A stretch of 64,000 bases of DNA, from contig NW_026611593.1 in assembly GCF_028502605.1 (NCBI RefSeq), positions 2,356,001-2,420,000 on the forward strand. Direction: 5' to 3'. Positions within the stretch are counted from its first letter, which is position 1, and every line of letters begins with the position of its first letter. The position numbers and the translations under genes are program-made. Under the pieces are notes generated by a model. It made no database searches and was not told the DNA's origin. It saw nothing but the letters and a program-made list of their open reading frames with translations. Source of the stretch: Trichoderma breve (lineage: Eukaryota; Ascomycota; Sordariomycetes; Hypocreales; Hypocreaceae). Shown here one piece after another: positions 55,991 through 64,000 of this stretch.

Positions 55991-57413
55991 CCTTGAGCAA
56001 CAGAGCTTCTACTCTTTCACTCAAAGAGTGTCAGAAGGAGGTAACGAAAATTTTTGGGGATGCAGACTAAGATGATTTTTGCAAACAAGGAAGTTTCACC
56101 CGAAAGAAAAATAAATAGCAGATGGTGGGAGAGCCGCCAGCTGTTGGGCAGTTTGGGCGAGGGCTTGACAGCTGCTGGAGATATTCTGCCAGCAGCAAGC
56201 CCTAAGCAAACGTCGCACTCCATTTTTCAAATATCAATTGGGCTTTGTCATACTCTATACTATTGGCAAAACTTATTTCATTAACATCGCGAAGTTGTTG
56301 CAACTTGAAGAAACTGCGTAAAGAGGATCGGTGTGAAGTTAAGTGTGTATAAGTGAATTGACCACTTCCAAACGCATGTGAATGCACACGTCTCAATGGA
56401 TTACTTGCAATAAAAAATGTCTGAAGCCACGTTCCTCTTGATCATCTATAAATGATATCAGTCGTAGAAACAGCTCACTGCTGCAATAAATCGTTCCAGA
56501 TTGTTCCTTTTAAAAGTATTTGGCTGCTGATACGCCGTCATCAACACATGTCAATGCTCAGTTGTGTAAGTGAGGAATGCCGGCGTTGATCGGTACAAGA
56601 TACACAGACACGCCCCAGGAAATAGCACACAATACAGGTACCAGATACTTGGCAACATCATGATGGGACCTGCAGAAACCACCGATAAACGCCAGCAGCT
56701 GCTACGCTGCATCTACCTCTGGGCACAAAATCCGATTCGCCAGCTATTCTGCCTTCAAAAACACCAATCTACGAATCCCATCACATCCTCACCATCATCC
56801 CCTTGACTCGTGTTAAGTGGTCTGATCGTGGATCACAACACGCGACACGGCAAGTCACTTTCCATGGCTCCAGGGGAAAGTCTGCTTTGGGCTAGAGAAT
56901 AATCCGGCGGCCGGCGCTCTTGTCCGAGTCTCCGACCGCGATAAAACTTTGTATGCGATCTGCACCCACTTGCTAACATTAAACTTCTTGGCTGGCGACT
57001 GTGCCGTCCATTTTTTTTTTCTGCCCACCGCTTGGCTTACTCCAGTCTACAGCGTTTCAAGGCTTGTAATCCTTCTGCTATTAAAATCGTCATCTTACGC
57101 TCCTTTTTCTCGATCCGGCCGCGCCTTTATAATAAAAAGGAACCGCGTCCTTGTTCTTCTCCCACTTGTTTCAATCTCGTTTCTTTTTCTTCTCTTATCT
57201 TTCTTGTCGTTCTCGTTTATCTTGTTGCGATAAGCCCGCCATCCCACTTTAAACATCTCACCCCCCTGTACGAGTATACCGACCAACCCATTACTCGCAC
57301 GCGCCATCCGACGCAACGCCGAGATTAATTCGCTTTTTTGCTCCGACCACTCCGTGCTTTGACTTTTGCCTTTGAATAAATCCTCTCGATTCAACTCAAC
57401 CTTTTGTTTTTGC
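55991..57413. other. Divergent intergenic, 1.4 kb
   Basis: Upstream of the lysine-rich gene (minus) and of Sur2 (plus). The last 400 bp are TC-rich, as expected for the leader of a well-expressed fungal gene. No gene seen. Confidence 0.5.
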
Positions 57414-58592
57414 ATGGTCGACACCTTCAATCGCATCATGGAAAACCTCTCATCCGAGGCCCCCATCATGGCGAACCACAGTCTCTACGATTCCTCGCTT
57501 CCGCCGCTGCCGGCCTACACCCTCGAGCCAAAGCCCGACCTGTTCCCCTTCATCTCCGACCTCTGGCTGTCGCTGGTGCTGCCCGTCATCGTCTACTGGG
57601 TCATGTCGCTCTTCTTCCACTGCATCGACATGCTAGATCTCTTCCCTCAGTACCGCCTGCATACCCCGGAAGAAATCACCAAGCGAAACCACGCGACTCG
57701 CTACGAGGTTGCCCGCGATGTCATCATCCAGCAAATCATCCAGATCACGACCGGATATGCGCTTGCAGTCACTGAGCCACAGGAGATGATTGGCAAGCAG
57801 GACTACGACATTGCTGTCTGGGCCACTCGCATCCGCCTTGCCCAGCGCGCCCTGCCCGGTCTGCTCGGCCTTGTCGGCCTCAACGCGACCGCCATCTCCA
57901 AGAGCATGTCGTCTTCCTATCCCTTGCTTGCTGGTGTCTTGGCGGGTGGCTACTATCCCGTATCTACGACCGGCTCGGCCGATGCTACCCCGACATTCAC
58001 TGCTTGGGAGATGACTCTTGCAAAGGCCATCTACCATGTCCTCGTTCCCGCCCTGCAATACTTTGTTGCCATCTTCATCCTTGATTCTTGGCAATACTTC
58101 CTTCACCGATTGATGCACGTCAACCGCTGGCTGTACAGTAAGTCTGACTCCATTGCCTCGTTTCCGAATATGTCATTGACCAACCTTCTCCTTGCAGCAA
58201 CTTTCCACTCTCGCCACCACCGTCTCTATGTCCCATATGCCTACGGTGCTCTGTACAACCACCCTATCGAGGGATTCCTCCTCGACACCCTCGGTGCTGG
58301 CATCGGATTCAAGGTCACCGGCATGTCTCTGCTCCAGGGCACATGCTTCTTCTCCTTCTCAACCATCAAGACCATTGATGACCACTGCGGATACTCCTTC
58401 CCCTGGGACCCCCTTCAGCTCATCACGAGCAACAATGCTGCCTACCACGACATTCACCACCAGACTTGGGGAATCAAGGCCAACTTCTCACAGCCCTTTT
58501 TCACGTTCTGGGACCAGCTTCTGGGAACCAAATACAGTGGAAAGCGGGACAACACGCCTGTCGGCAGGAAGCAGGCTGAGAAGACCCAGTAA
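57414..58592 (+). CDS. sur2: Sphingolipid C4-hydroxylase (Sur2)
   Basis: 372 aa from exons 57414..58137 and 58198..58592. The 60-bp intron (GTAAGT...TTGCAG) is stop-free and a multiple of three, so the frame runs through it; splicing joins NRWLY to TTFHSRHHRLYVPYA, the normal family sequence. The three histidine boxes of the di-iron fatty-acid hydroxylase superfamily are present: HRLMH, HSRHH and HDIHH. Hydrophobic helices lie at LWLSLVLPVIVYWVMSLFF and around LVPALQYFVAIFIL. The enzyme adds the C4 hydroxyl of dihydrosphingosine to make phytosphingosine in the ER membrane. ATG 57414 gives MVDTFNRIMENLSS; a second in-frame ATG lies a few codons on. Codon use is GC-rich and regular. Confidence 0.93.
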   Translation: MVDTFNRIMENLSSEAPIMANHSLYDSSLPPLPAYTLEPKPDLFPFISDLWLSLVLPVIVYWVMSLFFHCIDMLDLFPQYRLHTPEEITKRNHATRYEVARDVIIQQIIQITTGYALAVTEPQEMIGKQDYDIAVWATRIRLAQRALPGLLGLVGLNATAISKSMSSSYPLLAGVLAGGYYPVSTTGSADATPTFTAWEMTLAKAIYHVLVPALQYFVAIFILDSWQYFLHRLMHVNRWLYSKSDSIASFPNMSLTNLLLAATFHSRHHRLYVPYAYGALYNHPIEGFLLDTLGAGIGFKVTGMSLLQGTCFFSFSTIKTIDDHCGYSFPWDPLQLITSNNAAYHDIHHQTWGIKANFSQPFFTFWDQLLGTKYSGKRDNTPVGRKQAEKTQ

Positions 58593-59642
58593 ACCTGGCA
58601 CGACACCACTTTGGTTATTCTTTATTGATATGTGCGCAGAATGCTCTATAGAGATGGCACACTCCCCCTTTTTTTAATACTTTGTTCATCTCATATTGAT
58701 GGCGAAACATATGACGAAACGCGTTTTGGATGACGGCAGCAACACTGGCCATGCCAAATTAATACTCTAATGTCTTAATTTTTTTTTTTTTTATCGGCTC
58801 CATGGTCTGCCGAAGGCAAGAGATGGAAAAAGTTTCTTTCTTCAAACTGTATATAATCGCTAATTTTGGCTGCTTCTTCATTTTACTTTTTTTCTTATTA
58901 TGGGACAGGAGGATGTTTTACTTCGGGGAAAGATGTGGGTAATACTACTACAAGTCGTGGGGGAGCTGTTTTTATGGGAAATAGGGTTCAGCCTCGGGCC
59001 ACCTTTATGTATTATAATTTAGTTTGATGAGGAACGGTGTAGATGCAATGGGTGGATGTTAGGATGAGGCTTTCTTGATATGGGCTTCGTAGGAATAATA
59101 TTTTTTTTTCCTTGGAAGATGTGAAGCCATGTGGGAGAGTGATTCAATCTAGCTCTTATCGAAGATATATTAGGCTCATCGAATGGGGATTTGACATGTG
59201 GTCCTTTTCACATTGACTTTGACTGATACGAGCAAGTCACTTTGCTGTTGAAAACGGATCTTGTCATTGCTCGTTATCACGAACCCCGCCATCTTTGCAA
59301 ACACTCACGATACTTGGCTTTTACTAAGATGGCAATGTATCCAGCATCTATACTACAGCAATATCGGCGTCTCTCGAAATCATGTCCATGGTAAATCCAA
59401 AACACGCTCTCCAGTTACACATCTTGCATTCTCCAAGACTGCTTCACTACGTATTCATCTATATCATCAGTATATCACACTACCCTGGAGCTCAGCACCC
59501 TCCTAAATGGCCATTCACTGGCCAAGGCAAGCAGCATCACAATTCCTTTTCCTTTTTTAATAAATTACAAAGAATTACGTATTTCCTTCTCCCAAATCTC
59601 CAAGATTTAGAGCCGGGGTTTCATCACTCTTAGCCACAAACT

Positions 59643-59682
59643 CTATAAAAGCTATTCGATAAGGTGAAATCACACGTGTGAT
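59643..59682. promoter_or_regulatory. Candidate promoter element: TATA plus palindromic E-box
   Basis: CTATAAAAG is followed 20 bp later by ATCACACGTGTGAT, a perfect 14-bp palindrome centred on CACGTG, the bHLH binding core. No coding gene follows convincingly on either strand. Confidence 0.3.
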
Positions 59683-62600
59683 CGAGGAGAAGCGCATTAA
59701 CAAGGGGGTTACATTTCTGTTACTGTGCCGTATCTTCTGTGAAGAAGAAACGAGTCCAGAGAATTGGTCAGTTTCACCTACGCCTATATTACGTCGGTCA
59801 TGGAAAAGCCATAACTAATAGCAGCAAAACGTCACTGAGATAACCACCCCCTTCCGAGGCAACCTCACAAAAGCTCGTGAAAAACAAGAAATAAGTAATC
59901 TAAGCATATCGTGAAACTCATCTCCCCGCGATAGCCGCAAGCCATCATGCACAACCAAGTAGCTTCCAAGTTTCGAAGAAACGACCGGAGCTTCGATAGT
60001 GGCTGCGTACGATTAGTAGCATCACATCGTCGAGCTCCTAAGCCACCCTCCCCCCCTTTCTATCTCGCTACGAAATGCTTGCCAATATTACGCTCAGAGG
60101 AGAGAATAATCCTTGAGCTTGTTTGCCATCTCTCCCACCTGAGGCGCCGAAGTTCCGTGCAAGCGCGCGGGCTTCCGATGGAGTCTGTAGAGATCTGATC
60201 GGCATTGCCATGGCATTGCCATGGGAAAGCCAACTCAGCATATGCCAAAAGAATGCTAACGCAAGCACAATGTCATTACAACACGCTACTATCCCATGCC
60301 CTGGCCGAGCCAAGAGAAACAGGGCTGTCACTGGGTAAGCCTTTGACCCCAAATAAAGATCTGGTTCTCATGGAAGACACATATCCGAGCTCCAAGGCTC
60401 ACCAGCGCGCGCTCCTTGCCTTGCACAGGAGTGAATTTGCAATTGAGGCGTGTAAATCACATCTCGCCTTCAAGTTTGTCAAAAGCTTGTGATTCTGGGT
60501 CCACTCCGAATGTTCCACTCTCTGAGACGCGCCGCTGCGGCGAGGGCCTTCGTCCCGAGCCCTGTTGATGCCGGAGGAGCTTAACGGATAAAGGAGGAGC
60601 TTCATCTAGCGGAAGCCACAAGGCTTTCTGATTCCAAATATCTATAACCTGCAGCAATCTCAGTTGTTAGACCAGGAGAAGCCGCAAATGGGGAGCAGCT
60701 AACAAGAACTAAGGGCGCCACCCCGCGAATATGGATGCATCTTCTACCGTGCTTGCGCCCGCAAGACCTCACGCCTTTGATGAAAATAGGGTCCCCTGCT
60801 CATGTAAATTTTTTTTTGCCAAAATTACAAGCCGAGCCCCCAGACAGCATGGTGCCTCTGGGAATAGTGGCAGAATGCCGATTATCAAAACCCGGGCTGA
60901 CAGGCCCGACCCTTGTGCAGAGAACGCAGAAGGGGGGTGGCTGCTGCTTAGCTGTTTCATCGTTTTACCCGCAATCGAGCCCGACGGTTTGGACACGATC
61001 TGCTCTGCGGAGTCGGCACTTTGGAATGAAGCACGGAGGCGGATTGATTCAAAGAGCCCTTGAGGTGGATCGCCTTGATTGCTGGTGCGATATCCGGGGT
61101 AATTGTCTGACCGTGAAGATATTTTGAAGCTGCATGGATGTGCCTTGGAGAAGCATCGACGATCATGGCGATGATTAGCTGCTGATTAATAGATTGATAA
61201 AATACACAGTTAATGCACGCTTATTGCATAGAAGACCTGTATCGAGAGATATGAAATACTGTTACAGCCATTGATGAATGCTGTGAGTAGCATTTTTGGT
61301 AGCCCTTGTCTTGGTAGCATCGAGGTGAGAACCGTATCCCCAGACAGGCCAGGACAGGAAGAATGCATCACGTGAGATGCTCAATGAACGAAATTGATGC
61401 CCTCTCCAGAGTAAGAAGTCTTCTGCATCAGCACAGCAAAGCCACTTGTTTAAAATTATGTTTGGATAGCCGGATTATGAATAACCAAGGCAGACGACAT
61501 GGTAGGGTAGGGCGAAATTTGAAGAGCGGAAGTTGACCGCACAGTGTTGACAGACAATTCAGGTTGATCATTTGCATTAGGTCGTCGAAACACGGCTGCG
61601 TTTGAAGGGTAGCCCTAAACTAAGGCGAGTGCTAATGCAGATGCCATCATGTTGCGAACCAGTGAGAGACTTCGGAGCTTTCTTTGGCAGCCGGGCTTGG
61701 AGATGAGAGGATGTTGAATACCCAGTTCTGGGCGTGTGATTGGCGGTTCCAGCTCGGGAGTTCTAATGTGCCATATTATTTCCGTGTTAGTTGGAGCATC
61801 AGCGTAGGGAGAAAGGAGAAGGCACAAAGTAGCCCACATGCTTGGCTCCGTATGCACAGCCAGCTCGTACGGTACGATAGCCGGCTGGAAGCCCCTACAG
61901 CAAGGCTAATGATACCATTGTTGTTGGAAAACCCGAGGCAAGGGATTTGCGTTGATTAGTCTCATACTGGTGGTGTGAATCTTATGATTGCTAAGCCTGT
62001 GGTGGCTTATTGGGGGTTTCCCCTTCTGGCAACCCGCCATAAGAGCCCGCCACGTTTCTTGAAGAAACATTGTGATATGTGATACTCTGTCCGAAACATC
62101 AGTAAAGCGCTCTTGACGGGAATCTTAGTCTTGCTTCATCGTGCACGTATGTACGGGCACAATGGGAATAACGACCCGCGGACCTCTTTCTGGCTTTCGG
62201 TCACCAACGGGCGTGACAGGATCTCTTCCCGTCCACGACCCAGAATAGGCAAAGAAGAAGGCTTGTGCTTTGGTTTGGTCCCCATTTTTAATTCTTTATT
62301 TTCGGCATGCGGGCGGCTCGAGTCGGGCGGGCCAGGCTGAAGATCTGGAGCTCCTGATGCCAGTAGCCGTCGGACCACGCGTGCTGTAGTACAAAGAAGC
62401 ATCATGTGTCATGGATGTGCATCGACGGGTGCACAGAGTATGGAGTACAGAGAAGAGCCTTGGTAAGGAAGCGTGAAGCCATCGAATTCTTTCTCTCGCT
62501 GCGTTGCATGGCGTTTTGTCCCACAGTCGAGATTGTGGCGTGCATGCACTACACATATGCATGTGCAATACGTGGACAGGCTGGGATCCAGTGGTTTCTC

Positions 62601-63293
62601 TTTTACTCGACCTAGCAATGCTCTAGTTTGAGCATATTGGCACATTAGCGTGCTTTGCAGAATGCCTGTACGAAGAGCACGCTCGCGAATGCTCATCCAT
62701 TGGGTGGTGTAGAGTGTTGAAGACAACCGCAATCAAATCATGCAGATGCTAATTGACAGTCAGCCCTGACCTCGCCGTTCTTTGTGATATCTGACACACG
62801 CCTCCGGGGACCTTCTCAAGGGACCTAATGCAGTTCCACGTGGAAAAAGGCAAAAAGGAGCTCCATGGCCGATTCTCGATGCTTGTGGACCAAGCTGGAA
62901 CAGGGGCATCGGGGCCTAACATAGAAATGCATACCTGAACCCGCCGACTTGTGCATAAGAGGCTGAGACAATACAAGACAAGACACGCCCCTGTGGCCGC
63001 GACCAGACCTTTTCTGGTCGATTCGGTGATGTAGTCACGACATGACGGGGGTGTTTGTTGGCATTATTGCTGAAGACGTACTGCCGGGTCGCTGTCGGGC
63101 TTGAGGGGGCTAGAAAGAATTTGTCCTGTTGTGAGAGCTGCCTCAGCATGTCCATGCGAACTGCGATGATGATATGGAGCAGCTGGCATTTGCTTCAGGG
63201 CAGCCAAGAAAGAGTCGAAGCCCTGCATCTCGTATCGTAGATTATTACTGGCAAAATACCTATTTACTTCGTCTAAAGCTATCGATAGGCCAA

Positions 63294-63323
63294 AGCCCGA
63301 CCAAAGCAGCAGGCGGTCGGGCT
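63294..63323. repeat. 9-bp perfect inverted repeat (hairpin)
   Basis: AGCCCGACC at 63294-63302 and GGTCGGGCT at 63315-63323, with a 12-nt loop. Not followed by a T-run and not near a gene end. Confidence 0.5.
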
Positions 63324-64000
63324 AAAAGAGGGAAGGAAGGAAGGAAGGCAACCCCAGCATTTTGTAAGCGAGCGATCGAAATCTTTTCCATCCCCACTCG
63401 AACCACAACCGCTTTCATTGAGCCAAACAAGAAAAATCACCTGAAGATATCGCGTGCAAACGTCGAGTATTGCAGAGTACTCGTGTCACAGCATACGGCC
63501 TTGCTCCTGTATACTAACCGCACTGCTTCTCGGCATGAGCCTTGCTAGGCCCGGCATGGCTAGGCGCTCGGCATCGTGCCATGGTTGAAACAAGTGCTCC
63601 CTTGCAGCAGCAAACCAAGACACACCGCAGGCAGCGGGACGTTTCCTCTAGTGTGTCGAGTCTGGGCCTAGATTCGACGTTGAAAACGGAGAAGAGAATG
63701 GGAGAAAAGCTGAGGCTCTACAGCAAACGCCGACCCAGTGTCGTCATGCCGCAAAACTGTCAATGCTCAACGGCAACGGCAATAGCCAAGAAACTAGGGT
63801 GCTTGGGTGCGGATAATGCTGCCGCCAATAATGCAAATAGCGGCCTCTCAGCGTCGACTTGCATATGGAGCCTGATGCCACGAGAGGCATCGCCCATGAT
63901 TGGCGCCGGTGATGCCCCAGCACGGCCCCGTTCAATCTCTCTGGTCCCTCAACGCACGGCCAATCATCCAATCAGCCTCTCGCTGTGCCTGCGTGCGTCA

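Larger units (their letters stand above)
58593..64000. other. Gene-poor tail, 5.4 kb
   Basis: No ORF longer than about 130 codons resembles a protein, and no splice-consistent model was found. Features seen are a T-run near 58780, a TATA plus 14-bp palindrome at 59643-59682, a GGCATTGCCAT direct repeat at about 60200-60224, a 9-bp stem hairpin at 63294-63323 and a GGAA microsatellite at about 63330-63348. It may be a long promoter of a gene beyond the right edge, or carry non-coding transcripts. Confidence 0.5.

Noticed and set aside
1..64000. CRISPR arrays, bacterial operons, rRNA or tRNA genes
   Set aside because: The sequence is eukaryotic. No regularly spaced identical repeats with unique spacers, no rRNA, and no tRNA A/B-box pair was noticed, although a tRNA could be missed by eye.

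Overview
The window is nuclear DNA of a filamentous ascomycete, most likely a sordariomycete and probably of the order Hypocreales (Trichoderma-like); the genus is inference. The evidence is short spliceosomal introns (about 40-156 bp, GTRNGT donors, YAG acceptors, CTAAC-like branch points), single-gene transcription units on both strands, and gene families typical of these fungi: NACHT NLRs, RTA1 proteins, Zn2Cys6 regulators, an AA9 LPMO and fungal F-box proteins. Exon boundaries below were read by eye from splice signals, phase and family resemblance; almost all models close in frame.

Positions 1-43,000 form an accessory region. It holds a fructosamine-kinase-like gene and a Rib2-like deaminase; a lipase-NACHT-WD40 NLR (3051-7907); a decayed membrane-protein gene; a secreted-type alpha/beta hydrolase; a UPC2-like zinc-cluster regulator between two RTA1 paralogues (13722-18344); a six-exon GMC oxidoreductase bracketed by inverted and direct repeats; a NACHT-ankyrin NLR with an exact 180-bp internal duplication (24989-28447); an ATP-grasp-like gene; a nucleoside-phosphorylase-NACHT-ankyrin NLR broken by one stop and one extra base (34528-38087); an F-box pseudogene with an 8-bp tandem duplication that looks like a hAT footprint (38801-40475); and an AA9 LPMO whose promoter carries Cre1- and Xyr1-type motifs. 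About 330-bp MITE-like elements with terminal inverted repeats and internal 30-bp ATAGCTATAGTAG-type repeats lie between these genes.

Positions 43,900-58,600 are compact and conserved: a Gtt1-like glutathione S-transferase, a mitochondrial PPR protein, the kinetochore protein Mis12/Mtw1, a proline-rich AIM3-like protein, TCTP, a lysine-rich unknown protein and the Sur2 sphingolipid C4-hydroxylase. The last 5.4 kb has no gene that can be supported; it contains a TATA/E-box candidate promoter and small hairpins.

The strongest system-level reading is a self/non-self recognition and cell-death neighbourhood: three NLRs with three different N-terminal modules, one actively reshuffling its repeats and one recently dead, next to a dead F-box gene and mobile-element relics. 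A second candidate unit is the sterol-type regulator flanked by two lipid-translocator-like genes.
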